Assembly: GCF_963678635.1 (NCBI RefSeq)
Contig: NC_087062.1
Span: 8,794,193 to 8,858,192, forward strand
Origin: Symsagittifera roscoffensis
Taxonomy: Eukaryota > Xenacoelomorpha > Acoela > Convolutidae
DNA length: 64,000 nt
Direction of reading: 5' to 3'
Shown here: piece by piece, positions 1-11,690 of the stretch
Layout of the letters: every line of letters begins with the position of its first letter
How positions within the stretch are numbered: the stretch's first letter is position 1
The notes under the pieces: model-generated
Databases searched by the model: none
Told to the model about the DNA's origin: nothing
The model's input: the letters and a program-made list of their open reading frames with translations, nothing else
Made by a program: the position numbers and the translations under genes

Positions 1-1500
1 TCAAAGGCTCTAAAAATGATTCATTTAAAACGTTGTATAGGTGGTCAGAGAAACTAATTGGTAGACTTGAAACATCTGACAGTGCTTACGATAACATTTT
101 TTGCAGAAATGATTTGAAAATGATCGAATAGTTTTGAAAAATCATGAAACAAAAATTATAGTGTTGAAACTTTTGAAATCTTGAAAATTTTTCCTATTGC
201 AGCTTCTTCACAGTATTTGTAACGAAATTTTGCAATTAACAAAAGTGCTGTTATAAAATTAGGTAATTTTTACCTTTTCAAAAATGGATTCTGAACCTCA
301 GAAATTTTACGAACTGCAAAATGCAGGAACGAGAAGCCTTGATTTTAAGAATCTTCTGAATCTGTTGCATAACAAAATTCTACCGATGAAAAGTATGAAT
401 CATGAGTCTTTCAGGCGTACCAATAATAGAAATGCAAAACAGATGCTAGTTTCTAAGAGTTTGAGAAAATCAATCGATTCCACAATGCCTGCTTTTACCA
501 AGTTGCAGCGAAAAACACGTGATAATGCACTAAATTGCGGCAAATGAGTGCTAATGAAAATTTTTAAAAAAAACTAAAACCTTTGTAAAACTGCGTTACG
601 TACACAGACTATATATGAATAAAGTGCAGAACTTGCAAAGAAAAACATCACAAGATTTTGCTAGACAGTTTCGAAAAGGAAAGTTTTATTCTAAACAGTT
701 CCGACCTAGTCTCTGCGAAGGTTATTTTTTCAATGCTGCCTACTGTAAAAACTTTCTGCCATTGACAAAACAATGATCCTTTAAAAGTACATGCACCAGT
801 ATACATTTTTCTTAGGCCACAACGGAGGATGCATGTGGCAAACTAAGATTGAAATATCATAAAAAATCAATTGGTCGAATAAATGGAGTAACTCAGCAAA
901 AATCTCAGCCTAGAGAGGCGGTGGTACTCGATTTTTCTCTGGAAACAAGAATTCAAAAAAGGCAAAATGTTTGACTTTGGAAACAATAATAAAAAACAAG
1001 GCCCCCACCAATTGTTTTAGTTATACTAATCAAAAAACTCAAAGTTTTGAAGTCGTTGATAGGAATTTTGCTGAGCTAGGAACAATTTACCTACTCTTAG
1101 AAATTAAATTTTGTGTTTAACTTATTCGGGGTCAACGAAAAAAACTGACTTTTTTTGATGGTTTGACCTTCTTTTGTTTGGAAAGTTTCTGGGTTAGTCC
1201 CAACATAAGCTATGCAATGCACTTTGAACAAACAATAAATTTTAATTTTGTTGGTAGAGAAAATCTGTACAATCGATCAACTTCAACTCAGATTAGTTGA
1301 TGCCGTGAAAAATTATTATAAGCTTTACAGTGAGCTAAATAATAAGCAATAAGCAATGGTTTCTAACTTTGAAATCAGTCGTTACTTAACTTCAGGAAGC
1401 AAAAGCTGCAAGATCACCTGATATGCCGTATCCAAAAGGAACAAATCGATTTCTGAATGTCGAAACAACCTAGAAGACAAAAAAAGAACAAAAAAAACTG
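1..1500 (+). pseudogene. BEL/Pao retrotransposon remnant, copy 1 (gag/protease region)
   Basis: Diverged copy of the same segment seen at about 8,510-9,700 and 12,320-13,500; the shared stretch begins near base 20 (TTTAAAACGTTGTATAGG). A gag-derived reading frame survives only from 284 to 547 (87 codons), starts like the two better copies, then loses frame. Later traces of the zinc-finger and protease segments (about 600-900) are broken by many stops and indels. The shared GGGGTCAACGA block lies near 1,130. This is the most decayed of the three long copies. The BEL/Pao assignment comes from the better copies. Confidence 0.6.
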
Positions 1501-1611
1501 CTCTTTGGGGCAAAAAACCGTTCTTCGACGAACTGGAAAACCCAGGAACAAGAAACCTTGATTTTAAAGGTCTTCTGAATGCGTTATGCGTTGAATTAAG
1601 GAATTCGATTG

Positions 1612-1998
1612 ATGAAAGTCATGAATCAGGAGTCTTCCAGGCGTTCCTATAATGAGAAGCAAAAAATGCTTGTTTTCGAATACTTGAAAACAGCAATCAG
1701 TTTCAATTTTGCCTGCTTTTACCATATGAGTAATGATGTAAGGTATAACCAAAATCAAAACTCCCATATTTGTAAAATTTGCGTAAGTACACTGACTAAA
1801 TATGACTCACGTGTCGAAATCTGCAAAAAAAAGCATAACATGAATTTGCATGAGGGTTTCGAAAATGAAAGTCTAATTATAAACTATTCCGACCTATTCT
1901 CTACGAATGTCAATTTTTCAATGCTGCCTACTGTGAAAAATTTTGCCTCTGACAAAACAAATGAACCTGTAAAACTATATTCACTACTAATTTTTTAA
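1612..1998 (+). pseudogene. BEL/Pao gag zinc-finger/protease fragment, array unit 1
   Basis: Open frame of 128 codons from ATG 1612. It contains a Cys/His cluster (CFYHM, then CKIC, then C-KKKH near the middle) matching the zinc-knuckle part of BEL/Pao Gag. Next comes a FSMLPTV segment that in BEL/Pao elements opens the aspartic protease. The frame stops at TTTTTTAA where the longer copies at 9,240 and 13,030 read on, so the protease active site is missing. No 5' gag part is present. It is a truncated piece carried by the tandem array, not a functional gene. Confidence 0.6.
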
Positions 1999-2289
1999 AT
2001 GCCGCAACGGAGGATGCGTGTGAAAAGTTAGGATTGAAATATCAAAAATCAAGTGATCAAATAAACAGAGTCAACCAGCAAAAACATCGACCACCAAACA
2101 TCGTGATCGAACTCTGCCATTTTCAGAAAAAATTCCAATTGTCACAGTGGATCTACTTTTACCGATAGCAGGGGTGGACCTATGATTTTTCGTAGAGGGG
2201 CGGATTTTCATAAAGTTTCGGACAATTTTTGCCGCCTTTTTTTGCGTAAAAAATTAAAACGGACAATTTTCGACTCATGAGTCAAGCTT

Positions 2290-2775
2290 CTCATCCTGGG
2301 TTGACTGTCAAACAAAATCGAATTTTTTTTTTCGAAAAACTCCTGAAATGATATCCACCGAAATGTTTTTCTTTGCGCAAACACGGTTGTAATGTTTTTT
2401 TTGGTCGTAAAAACCTTGGTTAGAACATAGTCGAAACGTTTTTTCTCAGTTGAACACAGTCGAAATGCTTTTTTTCGGTTGAACTTGTTGGAAACGTTTC
2501 TCCTGTCGGTCGAACATAGTCAAAATGCTTTTTCTTGATCAAACTTGGTCAAAGTGTTCTTTCCTAGGTCGAACACAGTCGAAATTCGTTTTCTCGGTCG
2601 AATTTGGTCCAAATGTTTTGCCTCGGTTAAGCACAGTTTCGTTTTTCTTCGGTCAAACTTAATCGAAACGTTTCTCCTCGGTCAAACACAGTCGAATTGA
2701 TTTTTCTCGATCGAACTTAGTCAAAGCGTTATTTCTCGGTCAAACACAGTCCGCATGATTTTTCTCGCTCAAACC
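2290..2775 (+). repeat. 29-30 bp minisatellite (GGTCGAACACAGTCGAAATG type)
   Basis: About twelve degenerate copies of a unit reading roughly GGTCGAACACAGTCGAAATG followed by TTTTTCTC. Further copies of the block lie at 4,395-4,864, 5,632-6,098 and, shorter, 10,540-10,700. In all of them the block is entered through CTTCTCATCCTGG-GTT, so block and entry sequence travel together. Confidence 0.8.
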
Positions 2776-2844
2776 CAGGAACAAGAAACCTTGATTTTAA
2801 AGGTCTTCTGAATGCGTTATGCATTGAATTAAGGAATTCGATTG

Positions 2845-3231
2845 ATGAAAGTCATGAATCAGGAGTCTTCCAGGCGTTCCTATAATGAGAAGCAAAAAAT
2901 GCTTGTTTTCGAATACTTGAAAACAGCAATCAGTTTCAATTTTGCCTGCTTTTACCATATGAGTAATGATGTAAGGTATAACCAAAATCAAAACTCTCAT
3001 ATTTGTAAAATTTGCGTAAGTACACTGACTAAATATGACTCACGTGTCGAAATCTGCAAAAAAAAGCATAACATGAATTTGCATGAGGGTTTCGAAAATG
3101 AAAGTCTAATTATAAACTATTCCGACCTATTCTCTACGAATGTCAATTTTTCAATGCTGCCTACTGTGAAAAATTTTGCCTCTGACAAAACAAATGAACC
3201 TGTAAAACTATATTCACTACTAATTTTTTAA
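2845..3231 (+). pseudogene. BEL/Pao gag zinc-finger fragment, array unit 2
   Basis: Same 128-codon fragment as in unit 1, with identical protein sequence. It is followed by the complete form of the dispersed repeat at 3,401-3,718. Truncated at the same early stop. Confidence 0.6.
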
Positions 3232-3400
3232 ATGCCGCAACGGAGGATGCGTGTGAAAAGTTAGGTTTGAAATATCAAAAATCAAGTGATCAAATAAACA
3301 GAGTCAACCAGCAAAAACATCGACCACCAAACATCGTGATCGAACTCTGCCATTTTCAGAAAAAATTCCAATTGTCACAGTGGATCTACTTTTACCGATA

Positions 3401-3718
3401 GCAGGGGTGGACCTATGATTTTTCGTAGAGGGGCGGATTTTCATAAAATTTCGGACAATTTTTGCCGCCTTTTTTTAGATCGACCAAATTGGTTTTCCGG
3501 GTTGTCCCCAGAGCACAAAATTTTTTCTGTTTTGGCCAAGTTGCAGCGCAAATTGGTTTGAGCACAGTTTTGAAAAAAAGCGTTTTTCGGCAGTTTATGA
3601 AAATTTTTGACAAAAAAGTTTAATTTTTTTTGGATAGCGCTTCCTTCTCATTTGGATCGGCTGAGGGTCGTATCCTGGAGAAAAAAGGCGTCTAACCCAC
3701 TTTCTGCCCCTCTAAATC
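3401..3718 (+). repeat. Small dispersed inverted-terminus element (MITE-like)
   Basis: Starts GGGGTGGACCTATG with AGAGGGGCGG just inside, and ends CCCCTCTAAATCCACTAATG. The ends are imperfect inverted repeats of each other. The interior has no convincing reading frame. A second copy is at 6,724-7,041, 5' parts lie in the other array units (2,168, 4,260, 5,492), and related copies lie at 43,863-44,062 (reverse) and 63,803 onward. This suggests a non-autonomous DNA element, but no target duplication could be shown. Confidence 0.5.
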
Positions 3719-4008
3719 CACTAATGGCCGATGGTACAGTTATTAAATTGTACAGTTGCACGGATTGATCCCTAAGTATACAATATTGTGACAAATTACA
3801 TGATCATTTTTTTGATTGTAAAGTCGTGTTATACTCCGTAAAGTCAAACAAAATCGAACCAAGTCCGGCAAACACCAATTAAAATAAAAACGGACAGCGT
3901 GCAACTCAAAATATCAAAAACTGACATTGTTCGACTCAAAAAAAATTAAAACGGACAATTTTCGACTCATGAGTCAAGCTTCTCATCCTGGGTTGACTGT
4001 GTTTGCGT

Positions 4009-4088
4009 CAATGCTGCCTACTGTGAAAAATTTTGCCTCTGACAAAACAAATGAACCTGTAAAACTATATTCACTACTAATTTTTTAA
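4009..4088 (+). pseudogene. Truncated 3' end of the gag fragment (array)
   Basis: The array rejoins inside the gag fragment at TCAATGCTGCCTACTGTG, so only the last 26 codons of the 128-codon piece remain. The joint follows TTGACTGTGTTTGCG at the end of a GACTCATGAGTC-containing segment. The same joint recurs at 7,332, showing that both descend from one rearrangement that was later duplicated. Confidence 0.6.
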
Positions 4089-4394
4089 ATGCCGCAACGG
4101 AGGATGCGTGTGAAAAGTTAGGATTGAAATATCAAAAATCAAGTGATCAAATAAACAGAGTCAACCAGCAAAAACATCGACCACCAAAAATCGTGATCGA
4201 ACTCTGCCATTTTCAGAAAAAATTCCAATTGTCACAGTGGATCTACTTTTACCGATAGCAGGGGTGGACCTATGATTTTTCGTAGAGGGGCGGATTTTCA
4301 TAAAGTTTCGGACAAGTTTTGCCGCCTTTTTTGCGTAAAAAATTAAAACGGACAATTTTCGACTCATGAGTCAAGCTTCTCATCCTGGGTTGAC

Positions 4395-4864
4395 TGTCAA
4401 ACAAAATCGAATTTTTTTTTTCGAAAAACTCCTGAAATTATATCCACCGAAATGTTTTTCTTTGCGCAAACACGGTTGTAATGTTTTTTTTGGTCGTAAA
4501 AACCTTGGTTAGAACATAGTCGAAACGTTTTTTCTCAGTTGAACACAGTCGAAATGCTTTTTTTCGGTTGAACTTGTTGGAAACGTTTCTCCTGTCGGTC
4601 GAACATAGTCAAAATGCTTTTTCTTGATCAAACTTGGTCAAAGTGTTCTTTCCTAGGTCGAACACAGTCGAAATTCGTTTTCTCGGTCGAATTTGGTCCA
4701 AATGTTTTGCCTCGGTTAAGCACAGTTTCGTTTTTCTTCGGTCAAACTTAATCGAAACGTTTCTCCTCGGTCAAACACAGTCGAATTGATTTTTCTCGAT
4801 CGAACTTAGTCAAAGCGTTATTTCTCGGTCAAACACAGTCCGCATAATTTTTCTCGCTCAAACC
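4395..4864 (+). repeat. 29-30 bp minisatellite, second block
   Basis: Same degenerate unit array as at 2,290-2,775, carried by the tandemly duplicated segment. Confidence 0.8.
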
Positions 4865-4933
4865 CAGGAACAAGAAACCTTGATTTTAAAGGTCTTCTGA
4901 ATGCGTTATGCATTGAATTAAGGAATTCGATTG

Positions 4934-5320
4934 ATGAAAGTCATGAATCAGGAGTCTTCCAGGCGTTCCTATAATGAGAAGCAAAAAATGCTTGTTTTCG
5001 AATACTTGAAAACAGCAATCAGTTTCAATTTTGCCTGCTTTTACCATATGAGTAATGATGTAAGGTATAACCAAAATCAAAACTCTCATATTTGTAAAAT
5101 TTGCGTAAGTACACTGACTAAATATGACTCACGTGTCGAAATCTGCAAAAAAAAGCATAACATGAATTTGCATGAGGGTTTCGAAAATGAAAGTCTAATT
5201 ATAAACTATTCCGACCTATTCTCTACGAATGTCAATTTTTCAATGCTGCCTACTGTGAAAAATTTTGCCTCTGACAAAACAAATGAACCTGTAAAACTAT
5301 ATTCACTACTAATTTTTTAA
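4934..5320 (+). pseudogene. BEL/Pao gag zinc-finger fragment, array unit 3
   Basis: 128-codon fragment identical in protein sequence to units 1, 2 and 4. It lies 3,322 bp downstream of unit 1, which fixes the higher-order repeat period. Confidence 0.6.
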
Positions 5321-5631
5321 ATGCCGCAACGGAGGATGCGTGTGAAAAGTTAGGATTGAAATATCAAAAATCAAGTGATCAAATAAACAGAGTCAACCAG
5401 CAAAAACATCGACCACCAAACATCGTGATCGAACTCTGCCATTTTCAGAAAAAATTCCAATTGTCACAGTGGATCTACTTTTACCGATAGCAGGGGTGGA
5501 CCTATGATTTTTCGTAGAGGGGCGGATTTTCATAAAGTTTCGGACAATTTTTGCCGCCTTTTTTTGCGTAAAAAATTAAAACGGACAATTTTCGACTCAT
5601 GAGTCAAGCTTCTCATCCTGGGTTGACTGTC

Positions 5632-6098
5632 AAACAAAATCGAATTTTTTTTTTCGAAAAACTCCTGAAATTATATCCACCGAAATGTTTTTCTTTGCGC
5701 AAACACGGTTGTAATGTTTTTTTTTGGTCGTAAAAACCTTGGTTAGAACATAGTCGAAACGTTTTTTCTCAGTTGAACACAGTCGAAATGCTTTTTTTCG
5801 GTTGAACTTGTTGGAAACGTTTCTCCTGTCGGTCGAACATAGTCAAAATGCTTTTTCTTGATCAAACTTGGTCAAAGTGTTCTTTCCTAGGTCGAACACA
5901 GTCGAAAGTCGTTTTCTCGGTCGAATTTGGTCCAAATGTTTTGCCTCGGTTAAGCACAGTTTCGTTTTTCTTCGGTCAAACTTAATCGAAACGTTTCTCC
6001 TCGGTCAAACACAGTCGAATTGATTTTTCTCGATCGAACTTAGTCAAAGCGTTATTTCTCGGTCAAACACAGTCCGCATGATTTTTCTCGCTCAAACC
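5632..6098 (+). repeat. 29-30 bp minisatellite, third block
   Basis: Same array as the first two blocks with scattered single-base changes. Confidence 0.8.
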
Positions 6099-6167
6099 CA
6101 GGAACAAGAAACCTTGATTTTAAAGGTCTTCTGAATGCGTTATGCATTGAATTAAGGAATTCGATTG

Positions 6168-6554
6168 ATGAAAGTCATGAATCAGGAGTCTTCCAGGCGT
6201 TCCTATAATGAGAAGCAAAAAATGCTTGTTTTCGAATACTTGAAAACAGCAATCAGTTTCAATTTTGCCTGCTTTTACCATATGAGTAATGATGTAAGGT
6301 ATAACCAAAATCAAAACTCTCATATTTGTAAAATTTGCGTAAGTACACTGACTAAATATGACTCACGTGTCGAAATCTGCAAAAAAAAGCATAACATGAA
6401 TTTGCATGAGGGTTTCGAAAATGAAAGTCTAATTATAAACTATTCCGACCTATTCTCTACGAATGTCAATTTTTCAATGCTGCCTACTGTGAAAAATTTT
6501 GCCTCTGACAAAACAAATGAACCTGTAAAACTATATTCACTACTAATTTTTTAA
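6168..6554 (+). pseudogene. BEL/Pao gag zinc-finger fragment, array unit 4
   Basis: 128-codon fragment identical in protein sequence to the other units. It lies 3,323 bp downstream of unit 2 and, like it, is followed by the full-length dispersed repeat (6,724-7,041). Confidence 0.6.
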
Positions 6555-6723
6555 ATGCCGCAACGGAGGATGCGTGTGAAAAGTTAGGTTTGAAATATCA
6601 AAAATCAAGTGATCAAATAAACAGAGTCAACCAGCAAAAACATCGACCACCAAACATCGTGATCGAACTCTGCCATTTTCAGAAAAAATTCCAATTGTCA
6701 CAGTGGATCTACTTTTACCGATA

Positions 6724-7041
6724 GCAGGGGTGGACCTATGATTTTTCGTAGAGGGGCGGATTTTCATAAAATTTCGGACAATTTTTGCCGCCTTTTTTTA
6801 GATCGACCAAATTGGTTTTCCGGGTTGTCCCCAGAGCACAAAATTTTTTCTGTTTTGGCCAAGTTGCAGCGCAAATTGGTTTGAGCACAGTTTTGAAAAA
6901 AAGCGTTTTTCGGCAGTTTATGAAAATTTTTGACAAAAAAGTTTCATTTTTTTTGGATAGCGCTTCCTTCTCATTTGGATCGGCTGAGGGTCGTATCCTG
7001 GAGAAAAAAGGCGTCTAACCCACTTTCTGCCCCTCTAAATC
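6724..7041 (+). repeat. Small dispersed inverted-terminus element, second full copy
   Basis: Near-identical to 3,401-3,718, duplicated together with the surrounding array rather than independently inserted. Confidence 0.5.
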
Positions 7042-7331
7042 CACTAATGGCCGATGGTACAGTTATTAAATTGTACAGTTGCACGGATTGATCCCTAAGT
7101 ATACAATATTGTGACAAATTACATGATCATTTTTTTGATTGTAAAGTCGTGTTATACTCCGTAAAGTCAAACAAAATCGAACCAAGTCCGGCAAACACCA
7201 ATTAAAATAAAAACGGACAGCGTGCAACTCAAAATATCAAAAACTGACATTGTTCGACTCAAAAAAAAATTAAAACGGACAATTTTCGACTCATGAGTCA
7301 AGCTTCTCATCCTGGGTTGACTGTGTTTGCG

Positions 7332-7411
7332 TCAATGCTGCCTACTGTGAAAAATTTTGCCTCTGACAAAACAAATGAACCTGTAAAACTATATTCACTA
7401 CTAATTTTTTA
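7332..7411 (+). pseudogene. Truncated gag end, last unit of the array
   Basis: Same internal joint as at 4,009. The unit runs only to about 7,597, where the array is cut and continues into TATGAAAATTGTATGATAAG, the motif of the 11.1-11.7 kb repeats. Confidence 0.55.
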
Positions 7412-7596
7412 AATGCCGCAACGGAGGATGCGTGTGAAAAGTTAGGATTGAAATATCAAAAATCAAGTGATCAAATAAACAGAGTCAACCAGCAAAAACA
7501 TCGACCACCAAACATCGTGATCGAACTCTGCCATTTTCAGAAAAAATTCCAATTGTCACAGTGGATCTACTTTTACCGATAGCAGGGGTGGACCTA

Positions 7597-8500
7597 TGAA
7601 AATTGTATGATAAGCATTTTGCTATAGAAAAATAAATTCTTCAAAAATAATTTAACGATGCTTCTGGACGATTTTACCTGAGTACAAAAAAGATTTTTTT
7701 TGAGAGATTGCCTTTTGACTCTCAAAAACATGTCGGTAATTTTGGTCGAGAAAAAGCCTATGTTTTTGAGCAAATTTAAAAGTTTTTAAAAAGTCTATTT
7801 GAGTAAATAGGGCGTTTTGACGATAAAAACATGACTTTAATTTTGGTCGAAAAAATGCTTAGCACATTATTTTCATATATTCAAAAAAAGTTTACCACTC
7901 AAACGATTATTTATATTTGTGTTCAAATGGCCTTAATAAAATTAAATAAGAACATCTTCTATCAAGCAGCATTTTCAGCGTCAAAAACATTATTTAATTT
8001 TTGGCGGAAAATTTTCAATAATGAAAAATCAATGATGAGCTTTTTCCATAGAAAAAATAAGAAATCAAAATCCAACAAACAATTATCTGGATACTTTTAA
8101 TTTAGCCTAAAGGGATTTTATAAGATTAATTGTATTTTGATTGATTGACAGCAAAATGATTTTAATTTCACAGTGAAAAAAAACTTTTATAATTTTCATT
8201 AATGAAATAGTATGTCAAGTCATTTTCCATTATAAAAAATTGGTCCATTCAAGTTTGGGAGTTTTTTGATGAGTTGGTTATGGGTATTTTTTCAATTTCT
8301 TGTTGTTTAGCAGGTTGTACTGTTTAATTTAACCAGCTTGCTAAGAAATGAGAAGAATTAACGGAACAAAAACATATTTGAAAAAACTGGGATGTTACTC
8401 TAACTAACTCAAACTTTTCAATCATTTGACTTTCCTTTATGATTGATTGTTTTTTCAGCATAAGATTACGTACCAAATTACATGCGATAATTTTTTAAAA
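7597..8500 (+). repeat. AT-rich segment duplicated at 11,327-12,310
   Basis: Non-coding. It matches 11,327-12,310 over its whole length with small indels, including TATTTAATTTTTGGCGG and CAACAAACAATTATCTGG. In both places it lies directly upstream of a BEL/Pao gag copy, so it may be the element's 5' leader or a flanking segment duplicated with it. The 89-codon open frame at 7,831-8,100 has no protein features and is not conserved as a frame in the other copy. Confidence 0.65.
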
Positions 8501-8767
8501 ATTATTTATTTAAAACGTTGTATAGGTGGTCAGAGAAACTAATTGGGCGACTTGAAACATCTGACAGTGCTTACGATAACATTTTTTGCAGAAATGATTT
8601 GAAAATGATCGAATAGTTTTGAAAAATCATGAAACAAAAATTATAGTGTTGAAACTTTTGAAATCTTGAAAATTTTTCCTATTGCAGCTTCTTCACAGTA
8701 TTTGTAACGAAATTTTGCAATTAACAAAAGTGCTGTTATAAAATTAGGTAATTTTACCTTTTCAAAA

Positions 8768-9367
8768 ATGAATTCTGAACCTCAGAAACTTTACTAACTG
8801 CAAAATGCAGGAACGAGAAGCCTTGAGGATCGTCTGATTCTGTTGCATAACAAAATTCTACCGATGAAAAGCATGAATCATGAGTCTTTCAGGCGTTCCT
8901 ATAAAGAAAAGCAAAAAAGGCTCGTTTTCGAATACTTGAAAACACCAATCAGTTTCAATTTTGCCTGCTTTTACCATATGAGTGCTGATGTAAGGTATAA
9001 ACAAAATCAAAATTCCCATATTTGTAAAATTTGCGTACATACACTGACTAAATATGACTCACGTGTCAAAATCTGCAAAAAAAAACATCACATGAATTTG
9101 CATGAGGGTTTCGAAAATGAAAGTCTTATTATAAACTATTCCGACCTATTCTCTACGAATGTCAATTTTTCAATGCTGCCTACTGTGAAAAAATTTGCCC
9201 TTGACAAAACAAATGAACCTGTAAAACTATATTCACTACTAACTTTTTTAAATGCCGCAACGGAGGATGCTTGTGAAAAGTTAGGATTGAAATATCAAAA
9301 ATCAAGTGATAAAAAAAACAGAGTCGGCCAGCAAAAACTTCAGCCTGTAGAGAGTTGGTTGCTATAG
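8768..9367 (+). pseudogene. BEL/Pao gag/protease region, copy 2
   Basis: Second long copy of the gag region. It begins with the same ATG as the copy at 12,558 but carries a nonsense codon at 8,795-8,797 (TAA where the other copy has GAA), so the surviving frame effectively runs from about 8,843. The Cys/His cluster (CFYHM, CKIC, C-KKKHH) and the following FSMLPTV and LNAATEDACEKLGL segments match the zinc knuckles and protease of BEL/Pao Gag-Pol in layout. The protease Asp-Ser/Thr-Gly is not recognisable. Non-functional. Confidence 0.6.
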
Positions 9368-10079
9368 GATTTTTTCTCTACAAAAAGTTTTCTTTAAGGG
9401 CAAACCGTTTGGTTTTGGAAATAATATCAAAAAAACTAAGGCCCCCACCAAATGATTCATTTACAGTTTTCAGAAATTACAAAGTTTTGAACTCGTTGAT
9501 TCTAATTTTGCTAATTCAGGAACAAATAACTCTTAGGAATAATTTTTTTGGGAATTTATTCGGGGTCAACGAGAAAAAAAACACTCTTTTTGTTTGACTA
9601 ATCTACTCCCAACATAAGCTAAGAAATCAATTTTAAGAATTATATTTTACTTTCGTTGATGAGGAAGTTTTTTTGGAGAACAGCAGATTTACCTTAGTCA
9701 GGGACTACCAAATTCAATTATGATGAAATTAATTGTATTGAACGTTTGTCTAGAACAACAGTAGCATCGGAATATAACCTTTAAGAGTAAAATGATTTTG
9801 CAGATTACCTTTCAAGCCATCAAAATCGATTCCAATTGAAAATACTGGTGATTTTTAAATGACAAAGGGCACACTTCAAGAACTGTCTTGCTCCAGCTTC
9901 TCTAATTTGAAACTGAATTTCGAAAAAACTTTTAGAAACAAAATTCAACGAAGATCAAAAGTTGCGTTGTTTTGAACGGATCGGTTGAATCATCTAACGG
10001 AAAAAAAACTGAATGCTTGCTTTTTGATCGTACCAAAACAAAAACAAGATCTACAAAAAATATTTTTCAAATTCGTATT

Positions 10080-10560
10080 TTCGAAGTAGTGGTGTCCGGT
10101 GATGTGACATAAATGTATCGACAAGAAGAATTACTTGAGAAGGATAGAAATTTTCATCAATTTTTCGGGCGTTCGAAAATCAGTGATGAAACTAAGGAAT
10201 GGCGAATGAAGACGGTAATTTATGGAGTTTCTTCAAGCTCATAACATGCGATCAGGGTTTTTTGCGATACCTTAGGGATCCACAATGATAAAGAAGTGAA
10301 AAACTGAATGAGTGAATTTCTTTAAATGATTGCATTTTGGATTATAGCGATAGCTTAGGAAATAATTGAACTCAAACAAAAAATTAGATTTGCTCTGAAT
10401 CAATCAGGGGAGAAAATAACGAAATTATTAAGGAATTTTGGATCAGATACTAAGCGATAAATATAAAAAGGTTGATCTTTTGATTTCTAACGATGTGTAT
10501 ACAATCAAAATGTGGAGTTGTACTGGAAACCAACAGTTAAGCTTCTCATCCTGGCTTAAC
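10080..10560 (+). pseudogene. BEL/Pao reverse transcriptase remnant, copy 2
   Basis: Degenerate translation with several stops. The pattern is a VSGDVT-MYRQ-like segment, Asp-Arg, F-R, then WRMKTVIYGVSS, which fits the BEL/Pao RT block with the first catalytic Asp. The same block is at 13,880-14,330. It is interrupted at 10,540, where AAGCTTCTCATCCTGG introduces the minisatellite also found in the 1.5-7.6 kb array. Confidence 0.55.
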
Positions 10561-10700
10561 TTTCAAAAGCAACACTGTCGAAATGCTTTTTCTCGGTCAA
10601 ACTTGTCGAAACGTTTCTCCTCGGTCGAACCCAGTCGAAATGTTTTTTTTTCTTGGTCGAATTTGCTCAAAATTGTTCTCCGCGGTCAACAAATAAACAA
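10540..10700 (+). repeat. 29-30 bp minisatellite, short block inside BEL copy 2
   Basis: About four units with the same entry sequence as the array blocks. This is probably the ancestral location, or an independent capture of the same satellite. Confidence 0.65.
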
Positions 10701-11099
10701 ATGCGAACCATGTTTTAGAAGATTTTGAAGAATTCAAAAACTTTGGAGCAACTTAACATTCCCCCCTTACCTATGATATCTACTAAAGAATCTCATTCCC
10801 AATAAATAGATACAGTAAATTAGCACTAAAACTTGCATTGAGAAATCGAATTCTACTGTGTTCCGATTGGTCAAAAAGTCAACCATTTTGATCTACTTAC
10901 AATATCATCCCTTTTCCCTTCCCGGGTTAACGTCCATAAAAGAAAAAAGCTTATCATGCAATTTCATATATGGCGACTATGGAGAAAAAGCTTATCATAC
11001 AATTTTCTTACAAAATTTAAGAAATGTAATAAAGGTTTTTAAAGAAATACTTCTGTTCTAATTTCCTCTCCTGAATCCTTCTGTTAAATGAAAAGTGAC

Positions 11100-11690
11100 T
11101 TTAATTTTTTTGAAAAAAATTGTTCATCATACATTTTTGATGTATGAAAATTGTATGATAAGCATTTTGCAATTGAATAGAAAATCCTCTTAAATCCTTA
11201 AAAAACGCTCTCTGGAAATCTTTTAGTAAATTTAGAAAAGATATTTATTGAAAGAAGGCGTGTTGATTCTCAAAAACATAATTTTAACTTGGTCAAAAAA
11301 TGCTCATCATAATGTTTTCATATATGAAAATTGTATGATAAGCATTTTGCTATAGAAAAATAAATCCTTCAAAATTAATTTAACGATGCTTCTGGACGAT
11401 TTTACCTGAGTTCAAAAAAGTTTTTTTTTGAGAGATTGTATTTTGACTCTCAAAAACATGCCGGTAATTTTGGTCGAGAAAAATCCTATCATAGTACTTT
11501 CATACACGAAAACTGTATGATAAGAAAATTAAAAATTTTTATAAAGAAAAATCTTCAAAAATTATTAAAATATCTTTTTGAGCAAATTTAAATGTTTTTA
11601 AAAAGTCTATTTGAGTAAATAGGGCGTTTTGACGATAAAAACATGACTTTAATTTTGGTCGAAAAAATGCTTAGCACATTATTTTCATAT
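11100..11690 (+). repeat. Tandem repeat of about 170-190 bp
   Basis: Three to four diverged copies, each with a TATGAAAATTGTATGATAAG core, an AAATCCTTCAAAA block and a TTTTGACTCTCAAAAACATG block. Cores lie near 11,143, 11,322 and 11,500. The last copy runs into the 11,327-12,310 segment, whose partner is at 7,597. Non-coding. Confidence 0.7.

Larger units (their letters stand above)
1541..7597 (+). repeat. Higher-order tandem array of BEL/Pao gag fragments
   Basis: Units begin near 1,543, 2,776, 4,864 and 6,098, each about 1,233-1,234 bp. Shorter 3' pieces begin at 4,009 (about 855 bp) and 7,332 (about 265 bp). The higher-order period is about 3,322 bp: 1,564 matches 4,886, 2,797 matches 6,120 and 3,413 matches 6,736. 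Each full unit holds a gag zinc-finger fragment, the start of a dispersed GGGGTGGACC repeat and a 29-30 bp minisatellite. By eye, copies differ at only a handful of bases, so the last duplication is recent or the array is being homogenised. The array ends abruptly at about 7,597, where it joins the AT-rich segment also found at 11,327. Confidence 0.85.

Noticed and set aside
1564-1767. 67-codon reverse frames repeated in each array unit
   Set aside because: Complement of the gag fragment; repeated only because the array is repeated.
2290-6098. Possible CRISPR-like array of regularly spaced repeats
   Set aside because: Units are contiguous and degenerate with no unique spacers, in a eukaryotic genome; a minisatellite.
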